A stretch of 64,000 bases of DNA from Streptomyces flavidovirens DSM 40150 (GCF_000429085.1 NZ_AUBE01000015.1:1-64000), one strand, 5' to 3'. Shown: positions 9,784 through 18,903, counted from the stretch's first letter. The notes: generated by a model not told the origin, from the sequence alone. Program-made: numbers and translations.

Positions 9784-9924
9784 CGCTTTCCCTTCGGCCG
9801 GCGTCTTCGCCGGCCCATCTAGAGATCGGATCGCCCTCGCCTCGACCCCCGTACGGGGCGGTGACTGCGGGCCGTTGTGCGGCCTCCCCTACAGATTCGC
9901 AAGTTCCCGGAAAAATTGAACTTG

Positions 9925-9943
9925 CGTTTCACAGAGTGAGACG
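9925..9943. promoter_or_regulatory. Candidate NdgR operator between leuC and ndgR
   Basis: CGTTTCAC and GTGAGACG are inverted with a three-base spacer and one mismatch, a dyad typical of IclR-family sites. It lies 13 bp upstream of the ndgR start and in the leuCD promoter region, so it could serve both autoregulation and leuCD control. Confidence 0.5.
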
Positions 9944-9956
9944 CGAGTATCGACGC

Positions 9957-10676
9957 ATGGACAACTCTAGCGGCGTCGGCGTTCTCGACAAGGCAGCTCT
10001 GGTACTGAGCGCACTGGAGTCCGGTCCGGCCACCCTCGCCGGGCTGGTCGCGGCGACAGGGCTCGCACGACCCACGGCACATCGCCTTGCCGTGGCACTG
10101 GAACACCACCGGATGGTGGCGAGGGACATGCAGGGCCGGTTCATCCTCGGCCCGCGGCTGTCGGAACTTTCCGCGGCGGCGGGCGAGGACCGGCTGCTGG
10201 CCACGGCAGGACCCGTCCTCACGCACCTGCGTGACGTCACCGGCGAGAGCGCGCAGCTCTACCGCCGGCAGGGCGACATGCGCATCTGCGTGGCGGCGGC
10301 CGAGCGGCTGTCCGGACTGCGGGACACCGTCCCGGTGGGCTCCACGCTCACCATGAAGGCGGGCTCGTCCGCCCAGATCCTGATGGCCTGGGAGGAGCCG
10401 GAGCGCCTGCACCGCGGCCTCCAGGGCGCCCGCTTCACGGCGACCGCTCTGTCCGGTGTACGCCGCCGGGGCTGGGCCCAGTCGATCGGCGAGCGCGAGC
10501 CGGGCGTGGCGTCGGTGTCGGCGCCGGTGCGCGGGCCGTCGAACCGCGTGGTCGCCGCCGTCTCGGTATCCGGACCGATCGAGCGGCTGACCCGCCACCC
10601 GGGCCGGATGCACGCCCAGGCGGTCATCGACTCGGCGGCCCGCCTGTCGGAGGCGCTGCGGCGGTCGGGCGGCTGA
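9957..10676 (+). CDS. ndgR: IclR-family amino-acid regulator NdgR
   Basis: A 239-residue regulator with an N-terminal winged helix-turn-helix (ALVLSALESGPATLAGLVAATGLARPTAHRL, in two blocks across about residues 14-45) and a C-terminal IclR effector domain (TVPVGSTLTMKAGSSAQILM, about 120-139). In Streptomyces this IclR protein divergent from leuCD is NdgR, which controls leucine and other amino-acid genes and affects antibiotic production. The ATG at 9957 is chosen because it gives MDNSSGVGVLDKAALVL, the usual N-terminus. The open frame continues upstream into promoter DNA. Orthology rests on the leuCD/ndgR/tRNA context as well as sequence. Confidence 0.93.
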   Translation: MDNSSGVGVLDKAALVLSALESGPATLAGLVAATGLARPTAHRLAVALEHHRMVARDMQGRFILGPRLSELSAAAGEDRLLATAGPVLTHLRDVTGESAQLYRRQGDMRICVAAAERLSGLRDTVPVGSTLTMKAGSSAQILMAWEEPERLHRGLQGARFTATALSGVRRRGWAQSIGEREPGVASVSAPVRGPSNRVVAAVSVSGPIERLTRHPGRMHAQAVIDSAARLSEALRRSGG

Positions 10677-10752
10677 GCGGGCGGTGCGTGGGGGGGGTGC
10701 GGCGTGCGGCGTGTGGGGTGCGGGTGCGCGTGCGGTACGGGTGCGGTACGGG

Positions 10753-10833
10753 TGCCTGCGGCGCTGTTCCCCACCCCGCCCCTTCCCGAAACTGGGGGCA
10801 AGCCCCCAGACCCCCGGACGCCCTGCGGGCGTG
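10753..10833. repeat. Dispersed GC-rich intergenic repeat, copy A (half element)
   Basis: About 80 bp, with core CCGCCCCTTCCCGAAACT, then GGGGGCAAGCCCCC and GACGCCCTGCGGGCGTG. The same sequence recurs at 30178 and 46101. Here only one half is present. It lies in the about 300-bp ndgR-tRNA gap. The rest of that gap has short GGTGCG runs and no gene I can support. Confidence 0.8.
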
Positions 10834-10927
10834 AGGTCGAGGAACTCCAGTCCGGACAGGACGAGTTGGACGTCTCGTAGGTGCGGGCGACGCGTAACTC
10901 CGCGGTGTGTACGAGGGGTTCCAATGC

Positions 10928-10964
10928 AAGAAGGCCCTCCGCGTGATGCGGAAGGCCTTCTTTT
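10928..10964. terminator. Terminator hairpin between ndgR and the tRNA genes
   Basis: AAGAAGGCC (10928-10936) pairs with GGCCTTCTT (10954-10962), and CCGC pairs with GCGG inside. T-rich bases follow on the plus strand and TTGC on the minus strand, so it may act in both directions. Confidence 0.75.
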
Positions 10965-10973
10965 CTCCGTACG

Positions 10974-11046
10974 TACCCCCGACCGGATTCGAACCGGCGC
11001 TACCGCCTTGAGAGGGCGGCGTGCTAGGCCGCTACACAACGGGGGC
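10974..11046 (-). tRNA. tRNA-Glu (CTC anticodon)
   Basis: A 73-base cloverleaf read on the minus strand. The acceptor strand is GCCCCCG, the anticodon stem-loop CCGCC-CTCTCAA-GGCGG gives anticodon CTC, and the T-arm is CCGGTTCGAATCCGG. The 3' end is GGGGGTA without an encoded CCA, as usual in Streptomyces. It lies 39 bp from tRNA-Gln on the same strand, so the two are probably co-transcribed. Confidence 0.95.
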
Positions 11047-11085
11047 CTTGCAGAGTGCTGCATGTACTTCAACAGCTCCTGCGAG

Positions 11086-11157
11086 CTGGGCTACCAGGAC
11101 TCGAACCTAGACTAACGGAACCAGAAACCGTCGTGCTGCCAATTACACCATAGCCCA
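11086..11157 (-). tRNA. tRNA-Gln (CTG anticodon)
   Basis: A 72-base cloverleaf on the minus strand. It starts TGGGCTA, with anticodon stem-loop ACGGT-TTCTGGT-TCCGT (anticodon CTG), T-arm AGGTTCGAGTCCT and 3' end TAGCCCAG. No CCA is encoded. gltX lies about 0.9 kb upstream on the same strand. Confidence 0.95.
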
Positions 11158-11166
11158 CCAAAACAC

Positions 11167-11184
11167 AACCCCCTGGTGGGGGTT
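11167..11184 (-). terminator. Hairpin downstream of the HAD hydrolase gene
   Basis: AACCCCC pairs with GGGGGTT around a four-base loop. On the minus strand it is followed by GTGTTTTGG, so it should end the upstream transcript just before tRNA-Gln. Confidence 0.6.
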
Positions 11185-11244
11185 TGTTTGGTTTGCGCTT
11201 CCCTGCCGGACCTTTCGGCCCGCTCGGGCGGCGCAGAAAGAACA

Positions 11245-11964
11245 TTACCCGAAGGTGGACGGCGCTCCAAAACGGGTATCGGCCCGCAACAGCCCTGGTA
11301 GCTGCTCAAGGCCGGTGATCCGGACGAGCTCCGGACGGCCGCCGAGTCCGCCGCGGTCGAGCCAGATGCCCACCAGCCCGGCCGCCTCGGCGCCCCGGGC
11401 GTCGATGTCGGGCTGGTCACCGACGTAGGCGACCTCGTGCGGAGGCAGCGCGAGCGCGTCGCAGGCGGCGTGGAAGGCCTCGGCGGCCGGTTTGCAAAAG
11501 CCCAGCTCGGCCGCGCACAGCAGGACCTCGAACCGGTCTCGCACACCCAGCACGCGCAGCTTGCGGTCCTGATTGTGGACGCTGGAATTGGACAGTACGG
11601 CGTGGCGGTAGTCGGCCGCCAGGACGTCCAGTGCCGGGACGGTGTCGGGGAACAGCTTCCACGCGGCCTCGTAGTGGGCGACGTACCGCACGAACCAGTC
11701 GTCCGCCTCGGCGTCGCTCAGCGGCGTACCGAGAAAGGACCGCACGCGGTCGCGCCGCTGCTCCTCGAAGGTCACTTCCCCGGCGGCGAACCGCGCCCAG
11801 TGCAGAGCGGTCGTCTCGCGCCAGCGGTCGAGTGCCTGCGCGACGGACTCGTACCCGCCGAGCAGCCCCTCGGCCGCGAGGTGATCACGCATGCCGGCGG
11901 TGTCGGCACTCGCATAGTCGAAGATCGTGTCGTCGATGTCCCAGACCACAGCGCGGATCGGCAT
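11245..11964 (-). CDS. HAD-superfamily hydrolase (phosphatase-like)
   Basis: A 239-residue cytoplasmic HAD hydrolase. Motif I is AVVWDIDDTIFDY (nucleophile Asp9, acid/base Asp11 by position), with a helical cap through about residue 100. Motif II is HAVLSNSS, and motif IV is VAYVGDQPDIDARGAEAAG near residue 180. Such proteins dephosphorylate sugar or nucleotide phosphates, but the substrate cannot be read from sequence. The ATG at 11964 is six bases from a TACCGT -10 hexamer and lacks a ribosome binding site, indicating leaderless expression. It lies between gltX and the tRNA pair and is separated from gltX by a long perfect hairpin, so it is an independent unit. Confidence 0.9.
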   Translation of the reverse strand: MPIRAVVWDIDDTIFDYASADTAGMRDHLAAEGLLGGYESVAQALDRWRETTALHWARFAAGEVTFEEQRRDRVRSFLGTPLSDAEADDWFVRYVAHYEAAWKLFPDTVPALDVLAADYRHAVLSNSSVHNQDRKLRVLGVRDRFEVLLCAAELGFCKPAAEAFHAACDALALPPHEVAYVGDQPDIDARGAEAAGLVGIWLDRGGLGGRPELVRITGLEQLPGLLRADTRFGAPSTFG

Positions 11965-11976
11965 GGTCCGACGGTA
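11965..11976 (-). promoter_or_regulatory. -10 element of a probable leaderless promoter for the HAD gene
   Basis: Read on the minus strand, TACCGT is followed by six bases and then the ATG, the spacing of a leaderless transcript. Confidence 0.45.
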
Positions 11977-12032
11977 CCCGCGCCGGTGGCGCCCGGCTGG
12001 GGGTTCGGGGGTTACCCCCCGGAAAACACAGC

Positions 12033-12073
12033 GCGAGGGGCCCGGAAGCCGGTGCGGCTTCCGGGCCCCTCGC
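12033..12073 (-). terminator. Strong hairpin downstream of gltX
   Basis: A perfect 18-bp stem, 12033-12050 pairing with 12056-12073, around a five-base loop. It ends ten bases before the gltX stop region and separates gltX from the HAD gene. Confidence 0.85.
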
Positions 12074-12082
12074 GGGTACGGG

Positions 12083-13558
12083 CTACGCGGTGAGCTTGGC
12101 CAGGGCCGTGTCGATGCGGGACAGGGTCTTGTCCTTGCCCAGGATCTCCAGGGACTCGAAGAGCGGCAGGCCGACCGTGCGGCCGGTGACGGCTACGCGG
12201 ACCGGGGCCTGGGCCTTTCCGAGCTTCAGGCCGTGCTCCTCGCCGGCGGCCAGGACGGCCTCCTTGAGGGCCTCGGGGCTGGTCCAGTCGGCCGCTTCGA
12301 GCTTGGCGCGGGCCGTGGTGAGGAGGGCGGCGGGGTCGCCCTTCATCGCCTTGGTCCAGGACGCCTCGTCCTCGACCGGCTCGTCGAGGAAGAGGAAGTC
12401 GACGTTGGCCGTGATGTCGGACAGGACCGTCACGCGGGTCTGCGCGTGCGGGGCGATCCGCTCGAAGGACGCGCGGTCGAAGGACTCCGGCTTCCAGTTG
12501 GCGTACGGCGCCTTCAGCCAGGGCTCGCAGGCCGCGGTGAACTCCTCCACCGAGAGCTTGCGCAGGTGCTCGGCGTTGATGTGCTCGCACTTCTTCAGGT
12601 CGAAGCGCGCCGGGTTGGCGTTGACGTCCTTGATGTCGAAGGCGGCGACCATCTCCTCGATGGTGAAGATGTCGCGGTCCTCGGCGATGGACCAGCCGAG
12701 GAGGGAGAGGTAGTTGAGCAGTCCCTGCGGGAGGAAGCCGCGCTCGCGGTAGAGGTTGAGGGACGCCTCGGGGTCGCGCTTGGAGAGCTTCTTGTTGCCC
12801 TCGCCCATGACGTACGGGAGGTGCCCGAACTGCGGGATCTCCTTGGCGATGCCCAGCTCGATCAGCGCCTTGTAGAGCGCGATCTGGCGCGGGGTGGAGG
12901 ACAGCAGGTCCTCGCCGCGCAGGACGTGGGTGATCTCCATCAGCGCGTCGTCGACCGGGTTGACGAGCGTGTAGAGCGGGGCGCCGTTGGCGCGGACGAT
13001 GCCGTAGTCCGGGACGTTGTCCGGGTTGAAGGTCAGCTCGCCGCGGACCAGGTCCGTGAAGGTGATCGGCTCGTCGGGCATCCGGAAGCGCACGATGGCT
13101 TCGCGGCCCTCGGCCTTGTAGCGGGCGATACGGTCCTCGCTGAGGTTGCGGCAGGTGCCGTCGTAGCCCGACGGCTTGCCGGCCGCGCGGGCGGCGTCGC
13201 GGCGGACCTCCAGCTCAAGGGCGGTGCAGAAGCACTCGTACGCGTAACCGCCGGCCTTCAGCTTCTGGGCGACGTCCTGGTAGATGTCCATCCGCTGCGA
13301 CTGGCGGTAGGGGGCGTGCGGGCCGCCCACCTCGGGGCCCTCGTCCCAGTCGAGGCCCAGCCAGCGCAGCGAGTCGAGCAGCTGGTTGTACGACTCCTCG
13401 GAGTCGCGGGCGGCGTCGGTGTCCTCGATGCGGAAGACCATCGTGCCGCCGTGGTGCCGGGCGAAGGCCCAGTTGAACAGGGCGGTGCGGACCAGGCCCA
13501 CGTGGGGGTTGCCGGTCGGCGAGGGACAGAAACGTACTCGTACGGGTGCGCTAGCCAC
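12083..13558 (-). CDS. gltX: Glutamyl-tRNA synthetase
   Basis: A 491-residue class I synthetase. The HIGH-like signature is [13 protein letters not shown] (about residues 11-23) and the KMSKS-like loop is [12 protein letters not shown] (about residue 255). It charges tRNA-Glu. In actinobacteria the enzyme is normally non-discriminating and also makes Glu-tRNA-Gln, which GatCAB amidates; that is family knowledge, not visible here. The start is GTG at 13558, overlapping the stop of the upstream hydrolase gene by eight bases (GTGGCTAG), so the two are translationally coupled. Both tRNA-Glu and tRNA-Gln genes lie downstream on the same strand. Confidence 0.97.
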   Translation of the reverse strand: MASAPVRVRFCPSPTGNPHVGLVRTALFNWAFARHHGGTMVFRIEDTDAARDSEESYNQLLDSLRWLGLDWDEGPEVGGPHAPYRQSQRMDIYQDVAQKLKAGGYAYECFCTALELEVRRDAARAAGKPSGYDGTCRNLSEDRIARYKAEGREAIVRFRMPDEPITFTDLVRGELTFNPDNVPDYGIVRANGAPLYTLVNPVDDALMEITHVLRGEDLLSSTPRQIALYKALIELGIAKEIPQFGHLPYVMGEGNKKLSKRDPEASLNLYRERGFLPQGLLNYLSLLGWSIAEDRDIFTIEEMVAAFDIKDVNANPARFDLKKCEHINAEHLRKLSVEEFTAACEPWLKAPYANWKPESFDRASFERIAPHAQTRVTVLSDITANVDFLFLDEPVEDEASWTKAMKGDPAALLTTARAKLEAADWTSPEALKEAVLAAGEEHGLKLGKAQAPVRVAVTGRTVGLPLFESLEILGKDKTLSRIDTALAKLTA

Positions 13559-14327
13559 GCTTGATCACCTTGTTGGTGAGAGTGCCGATGCCTTCGATGG
13601 TGACGGCGACTTCGTCGCCGACGTTCAGGGGTCCGACTCCGGCCGGGGTCCCCGTGAGGATGACGTCGCCCGGAAGCAGCGTCATGGCCTCGGAGATGTG
13701 CACGATCAGGTCCTCGACGGAGCGGACCATGTCGCTCGTACGCCCTAGCTGGCGCTGTGCGCCGTTGACCGTGCACTGGATGGCGAGGTCACCGGGGTCG
13801 AGGTCGGTCTCCACCCAGGGGCCGAGCGGGCAGGCGGTGTCGAAGCCCTTGGCCCTGGCCCACTGCTTCTCGCGCTGCTGGACGTCACGTGCGGTGACGT
13901 CGTTGGCGCAGGTGTAACCGAGGATCACTTCCTTGGCGCGCTCGCGCGGGACCTCACGGCACATGCGGCCGATGACCACGGCGAGTTCGGCCTCGTGGTG
14001 CAGCTCGCTGGAGAAGGAGGGGTACGCGATGTCGTCGCCGGGACCGGTCACCGAGGTGGACGGCTTGAAGAAGGTGAGGGGAGCGTCGGGGACCTCGTTG
14101 CCCAGTTCCGCCGCGTGCTCCGCGTAGTTGCGGCCCACGGCCACGACCTTGCTGGGGAGCACGGGGGGAAGGAGGCGGACCTTGCTCAGCGGGACCTTGA
14201 CGCCGGAGAGCTCGAAGTCGGCGTACGGAATGCCCTTGATGATGTCGAGGACGAGGTCGTCGGGCCGCTCACCCTCGACCGAGCCGAAGGCCACATTGCC
14301 GTCGATGGAGAACCTGGCGATGCGCAC
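13551..14327 (-). CDS. Fumarylacetoacetate hydrolase family protein
   Basis: A 258-residue member of the FAH superfamily. The metal-binding [12 protein letters not shown] is at about residues 111-122 and [13 protein letters not shown] near 140, both characteristic. The C-terminal [18 protein letters not shown] is the usual end of the fold. Members hydrolyse or decarboxylate beta-diketo acids, including acylpyruvates and 2-hydroxyhepta-2,4-diene-1,7-dioate; the substrate here is unknown. ATG at 14327. Its last codons overlap the gltX start by eight bases, a conserved Streptomyces arrangement whose metabolic reason is unclear. Confidence 0.92.
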   Translation of the reverse strand: MRIARFSIDGNVAFGSVEGERPDDLVLDIIKGIPYADFELSGVKVPLSKVRLLPPVLPSKVVAVGRNYAEHAAELGNEVPDAPLTFFKPSTSVTGPGDDIAYPSFSSELHHEAELAVVIGRMCREVPRERAKEVILGYTCANDVTARDVQQREKQWARAKGFDTACPLGPWVETDLDPGDLAIQCTVNGAQRQLGRTSDMVRSVEDLIVHISEAMTLLPGDVILTGTPAGVGPLNVGDEVAVTIEGIGTLTNKVIKRG

Positions 14328-14425
14328 GGGATGCTGCCGCCCCTTACTTGCTGGCTGGCTGGAGACTGACGCCCCAGGCTAACGCGGCCGGGGCGTCCGA
14401 CCTCCCGTATTACCGCCGTGCCCGG

Positions 14426-14599
14426 CTACGCGGCGGGGGCTTCCATGAGAATGGTCCGGCGCGGGTTGGCCGTCTCGGAGGGCAGGTCGACGGGGTGCTC
14501 GGGCCGCTCGGGCTCGCGCAGGTCCGCGGCGTCCTCCAGATGCACCAGCGTGGTGCGGCGGGGGTTGGCCGTGCTGCGGAACATCGACGTGGTCTTCAT
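14426..14599 (-). CDS. Small peptide with a duplicated ANPRRT motif
   Basis: A predicted 57-residue protein of no family known to me. The core motif STANPRRTTLV occurs near the N-terminus and ETANPRRTILM near the C-terminus. An acidic linker (HLEDAADLREPERPEHP) separates them, and the protein ends EAPAA. Codon use is strongly G/C in third positions, as in real genes here. The two motif copies differ at DNA level mostly at synonymous sites, which argues for protein-level selection. There is no signal peptide or membrane segment. The start could be ATG 14599 or ATG 14584 (MFRSTANPRR); neither has a clear ribosome binding site. It lies divergent from the first conservon. Confidence 0.6.
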   Translation of the reverse strand: MKTTSMFRSTANPRRTTLVHLEDAADLREPERPEHPVDLPSETANPRRTILMEAPAA

Positions 14600-15171
14600 C
14601 TGTTGTTCGGGCCTGTTCGGTTCGGGCGCCGGCTGGGCGCGGTGTTGTTGGATTCGCCATCCCTGCAAAGCGTCAGGCTAAACACCGGATTCCCCGCCAA
14701 AGATGTGAAGCAGGGGAGAACAGTGTGTGAGTTTCCTCACGAGATGGCGGACATATTTGCCATTCCGGGCGGCATCCGTGCGCCGAGGAAACGGACATTG
14801 CGTCATTGAAGGCACCATTCCGCTCCTGATCATGAGGACTGGGACACCCCCTACCCCTAAGCGACTCGCTCGCCTTTGCCCCTTTTCATACTGAACACTT
14901 TCTACACCTGGTTACGCGGTACTCACTGGGCGTAATCCAGGTCACGGCCCGACACGCGGGCCTTGTTGGAGATCCGGCACTGTGCTGAAATTCCCCGGAC
15001 CGCCGCGAGATTCCAGCCGGCGCGCAGGGCGCAACGCAGCGCCGAGTGGCGGCGGGAAGGGGAGAAGCGCCGGTCACTCACGACCACCCATGGGGCCGCT
15101 CGGTGCCCCACGACTCGACACCGTTCCGCCGTTCGCGCGGAGGAACGCCTGGTCCAGAGGTTGCGACGCTA
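14600..15171. other. Intergenic region upstream of the first conservon
   Basis: About 570 bp between the divergent small peptide gene and cvnA. Part of it (about 14700-14960) is notably more AT-rich than its surroundings, for example CCCCTTTTCATACTGAACAC near 14878, so promoters probably lie there. No RNA gene, convincing hairpin or supported reading frame was seen. Confidence 0.5.
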
Positions 15172-18100
15172 GTGCAGGGACGTTTCAAGAGGGATGGCAG
15201 CGCTGCGGCGGAGCAGGAGCCGCGCGGGACAGACCGCGGATCCTCACCCCAGCACGCCCAAAATCACGCGTCGGCCTCGGCCGGTGGCGGCGATCGTGCC
15301 GTGCGTACCGGGGTCAAGGGCGGCGGCGAGCCGGCGGCTTCCGTACGAGCCAAGGAACCCACTTCCACGGGCTCGCGAATAGCCCTGCGCAACTGGCGCA
15401 TCAGCACCCGTCTGGTCTCCCTGCTGGCGCTGCCCGTGGTCGCGGCGACCACCCTCGGTGGTCTGCGTATCAACGAGTCCATGAACGACATGGAGCAGCT
15501 GGAGCACATGCAGCTGCTGACCGACATGACCAAGCAGGCGACCGAGCTCGCCGCCGCGCTCCAGGAGGAGCGCGACCGGTCGGCCGGTCCGCTCGCCAAC
15601 GGCACCAGCCCGGCCGACTTCAAGGTCAAGGGCCCCCGCGAGAAGACCGACCGGGCCAAGGCCGCGTTCATCGCGGGAACCCAGCAGGTCGACCCGAACG
15701 GTGACGAGAGCCTCCAGAGCATCAGGGGCAGCCTCTACCAGATCGGGGTGCGGCTGAACTCGATCCGCCAGATCCGCGAGGGCGCGTACCAGAAGAAGAC
15801 GACCAACTCGCAGACGGTCAACAACTACAACCAGCTCATCGAGTCGCTGCTGAGCCTCTCCCAGGACATGGCGCAGGCCACCTCCAACCCGGAGATGATC
15901 AAGCGGACGCGCGCCCTGTCCGCGTTCTCCTCCGCCAAGGAGTACGCCTCCATCCAGCGCGCGATCATCGCCGCCGCCCTGCCGGCGAACGACCGCGAGG
16001 TCGGCAAGCTCACCGAGAACGACCGCCTCTACGCCAAGTCCGCGCAGGACAACGAGGCCGCGGCGCTCAAGCAGTTCGACCAGGTCTACGTCGGCGACAA
16101 CGAGGACCTGACCGCTTCGCTGGAGAGCGGCAACGACGCCACCATCGAGGCCGCCAACAAGTACGCGGACCGGGTGCTCCAGACGCCGGACAGGCTCAAG
16201 AGCGAGCCCGAGCGCTCCTACATGGACTGGACCGACGCTGACTCCACCAAGATCCAGGCGATGAAGCGGATCGAGGCCACGCTGCTCAACGAGATGGAGC
16301 AGAAGGCCCGTGAGCTGCGCAACGAGTCGCAGCAGGACGCCATCCTCAACGGTGTACTGATCCTCCTCGTCCTCGGCGTCTCGCTCGTCGGCGCGTTCGT
16401 CGTCGCCCGCTCCATGATCCGCTCGCTGCGCCGCCTCCAGGACACCGCGACCCGGGTCGCCCAGGACCGTCTCCCCGAGCTCGTCAAGCAGCTCTCCGAG
16501 GCCGACCCGCAGGACGTCGACACGTCCGTGGAGTCCGTCGGTGTGCACTCGCGCGACGAGATCGGCCAGGTGGCCGCGGCCTTCGACGACGTGCACCGCG
16601 AGGCGGTCCGGCTGGCCGCCGAGCAGGCGCTGCTGCGAGGCAACGTCAACGCGATGTTCACCAACCTGTCGCGGCGTTCGCAGGGTCTCATCCAGCGTCA
16701 GCTCTCACTCATCTCCGAGCTGGAGTCGCGCGAGGCCGACCCGGACCAGCTGTCCTCGCTCTTCAAGCTCGACCACCTCGCGACCCGCATGCGCCGTAAC
16801 GGTGAGAACCTGCTCGTTCTCGCCGGTGAAGAGCCCGGCCGCCGCTGGACCCGGCCCGTGCCGCTCGTCGACGTGCTGCGTGCCGCCGCGTCCGAGGTGG
16901 AGCAGTACGAGCGCATCGAGCTGTCGTCGGTGCCGGGCACCGAGGTCGCCGGCCGCGTCGTCAACGACCTCGTGCACCTGCTCGCCGAGCTGCTGGAGAA
17001 CGCGACCTCCTTCTCCTCCCCGCAGACCAAGGTCCGCGTCACCGGTCACGCGCTGCCCGACGGGCGGGTGCTCGTCGAGATCCACGACACGGGCATCGGC
17101 CTCTCCCCCGAGGACCTCGCGGCGATCAACGAGCGGCTCGCCTCGCCGCCCACCGTGGACGTCTCGGTCTCGCGCCGCATGGGTCTGTTCGTGGTCGGGC
17201 GCCTGTCCCTGCGACACGGCATCCGCATCCAGCTACGCCCCTCGGACTCCGGTGGTACGACCGCGCTGGTCATGCTTCCCGTCGATGTCGCCCAGGGCGG
17301 CAAGAAGGCTCCGGCGAAGACCGGGGCCGCCGCTCAGGCGCAGGTGCCTTCCGGTCCCGGCGCACGCATGCCGGCCGGTCCCGGCGCGGCCGGCGGCGGT
17401 GGCGCGCGCGGCCAGGTCGCGGGCTCCGGTCCGCGTACGGCGCTGCCCGGACGTGACGGCGGCCCCGCGCAGGGGCAGCAGCCGGGCGTCGGCCAGGGCG
17501 GCGGGCTCGGCGGTGCCTTCGGCGGCCGGCAGGGCGGGAACCGTGAGCGTTCCGACGTACGCCCCAGTGCTTTCCAGAAGAACGGCCCCGCCCAGGGCGA
17601 CCAGGGCCGTCCGCAGCAGCCGCAGCCGAACCGGGGCGGCGCTCGTGCCGAGCTGCCGGGCGGCGGCCCCGCCCCGCAGCGTCCCGCGCGTCCGCAGACG
17701 ACGAGCTGGGGCAGCGACCAGCCGCGCGGTCACGAGGAGGCGGAGACGGCGTCCCGGCAGGGGCCGGGCTCGACCCAGGAGTTCCAGCGGCCGGACTTCG
17801 GCACACCGGACGCATCGCCGTCCGCGTCCACCGGCGTGTTCGAGCGTTCCGATGTCCGCGGCCCGGTGGGACCGGCGGCCGCCGGGCAGTACGAGCGCCC
17901 CGGACAGCGCGGTCCGCAGGACCCCGCGTCCGCGAACCAGTTCGCCAGGCCCGCGGCCAACTTCCCGCCGAACAACGCCCCGCACGGCAACGTTCCGAAC
18001 AGCGACTTCCCGCAGGGCAACGTTCCGCAGGGCAACGGCCAGACCGGCCAGTACCAGCGGCCCGAGCTCCCCGGCCCCCTGAACCCCGCGTCCACCGCCC

Positions 18101-18903
18101 AGCTCCCCCGGCCGGACTTCAGCGCCCCGCAGCAGGCCAACCCGGCCGGCGCGTACGGCGGACAGGTCCAGCACGGCCAGGGTCAGGGCCGGCGTCCGGG
18201 CCAGAGCCGTCCCCAGGCCGGCCAGAACCAGGCCGGCCAGAACCAGGGCGGGCCCCAGGCCCTCGGCCCGGCACCGCGCCGGCACGGCCGTGACGCCCAG
18301 AACCCCGGCGCCGGCGCGCCGCGTCAGCCCGCCGCGAGCCTGCCTCCGCAGCCGCAGCAGCACGAGTTGCCGCCCGCCCCCGGTGCCGGTGACGGACGTA
18401 CGCCGCTCTTCGACACGCTTGAGTCGAACTGGTTCCAGCAGCAGGGCGAGCAGCAGGCGCCCGCCGCCCCACAGCAGTCCGGGCGGCCCGCACAGCAGTC
18501 ACCTGCCGGGCAGGCCGCCACCCCTCCGATGCCGCAGCGCGCTCAGGCGCGTGACACGGGTGCCGCGAGCAGCACCACCAACGGTACGAACGCCACCAAC
18601 GGCGCCGCCTGGCGCACCTCGCCGAACGACGAACTCGTACGGCAGGCCGAGCGGGTCAAAAAGCCCGCAGCCGGCGGTGTCACGACCTCGGGTCTGCCGC
18701 GTCGCGTCCCGCGCGCCAATCTGGTGCCGGGTACCGCGCAGCAGCAGAACCACCAGAGCGGTCCGCAGGTTTCGCGTGCGCCAGACGACGTACGCGGCCG
18801 GCTGACGAATCTTCGTCGGGGTATCCAGCAGGGTCGGCAGGCCGGCAGCGGCTCGTCGACCGGGAGTTTCAACATTGACCCCACTCACCAGCAGGAGCGT
18901 TAG
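15172..18903 (+). CDS. cvnA: Conservon sensor-kinase-like protein, first copy (CvnA)
   Basis: A 1,243-residue membrane protein. TM1 is at about 80-100 (LVSLLALPVVAATTLGGL) and an extracellular NIT-type sensor domain at about 103-386. TM2 is at about 390-413, followed by HAMP to about 477. A degenerate dimerisation/phosphoacceptor region contains FKLDHLATRMRRNGENL. The HATPase domain at about 590-706 has the N-box LLAELLENATSFS and G1 box DTGIGL. A low-complexity Gly/Pro/Gln/Arg tail of over 500 residues follows, ending in a conserved module (about 1163-1225) with GLPRRVPRANLV and SRAPDDVRGRLTNLRRG. There is no linked response regulator; conservon kinases are thought to act through the B, C and D partners. 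The GTG at 15172 is the likely start; a longer frame from 15046 is possible. Confidence 0.9.
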   Translation: MQGRFKRDGSAAAEQEPRGTDRGSSPQHAQNHASASAGGGDRAVRTGVKGGGEPAASVRAKEPTSTGSRIALRNWRISTRLVSLLALPVVAATTLGGLRINESMNDMEQLEHMQLLTDMTKQATELAAALQEERDRSAGPLANGTSPADFKVKGPREKTDRAKAAFIAGTQQVDPNGDESLQSIRGSLYQIGVRLNSIRQIREGAYQKKTTNSQTVNNYNQLIESLLSLSQDMAQATSNPEMIKRTRALSAFSSAKEYASIQRAIIAAALPANDREVGKLTENDRLYAKSAQDNEAAALKQFDQVYVGDNEDLTASLESGNDATIEAANKYADRVLQTPDRLKSEPERSYMDWTDADSTKIQAMKRIEATLLNEMEQKARELRNESQQDAILNGVLILLVLGVSLVGAFVVARSMIRSLRRLQDTATRVAQDRLPELVKQLSEADPQDVDTSVESVGVHSRDEIGQVAAAFDDVHREAVRLAAEQALLRGNVNAMFTNLSRRSQGLIQRQLSLISELESREADPDQLSSLFKLDHLATRMRRNGENLLVLAGEEPGRRWTRPVPLVDVLRAAASEVEQYERIELSSVPGTEVAGRVVNDLVHLLAELLENATSFSSPQTKVRVTGHALPDGRVLVEIHDTGIGLSPEDLAAINERLASPPTVDVSVSRRMGLFVVGRLSLRHGIRIQLRPSDSGGTTALVMLPVDVAQGGKKAPAKTGAAAQAQVPSGPGARMPAGPGAAGGGGARGQVAGSGPRTALPGRDGGPAQGQQPGVGQGGGLGGAFGGRQGGNRERSDVRPSAFQKNGPAQGDQGRPQQPQPNRGGARAELPGGGPAPQRPARPQTTSWGSDQPRGHEEAETASRQGPGSTQEFQRPDFGTPDASPSASTGVFERSDVRGPVGPAAAGQYERPGQRGPQDPASANQFARPAANFPPNNAPHGNVPNSDFPQGNVPQGNGQTGQYQRPELPGPLNPASTAQLPRPDFSAPQQANPAGAYGGQVQHGQGQGRRPGQSRPQAGQNQAGQNQGGPQALGPAPRRHGRDAQNPGAGAPRQPAASLPPQPQQHELPPAPGAGDGRTPLFDTLESNWFQQQGEQQAPAAPQQSGRPAQQSPAGQAATPPMPQRAQARDTGAASSTTNGTNATNGAAWRTSPNDELVRQAERVKKPAAGGVTTSGLPRRVPRANLVPGTAQQQNHQSGPQVSRAPDDVRGRLTNLRRGIQQGRQAGSGSSTGSFNIDPTHQQER

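Noticed and set aside
10677-10927. Possible small gene between ndgR and the tRNAs
   Set aside because: Frames such as EPLVHTAELRVARTYET on the minus strand lack a start with a ribosome binding site and run into the dispersed repeat.
14379-14660. 93-residue minus-strand frame (MANPTTPRPAG start) overlapping the small peptide gene
   Set aside because: It overlaps the ANPRRT peptide in another frame. After about 30 residues it becomes Pro/Arg/Gly-rich with a typical GC shadow composition.
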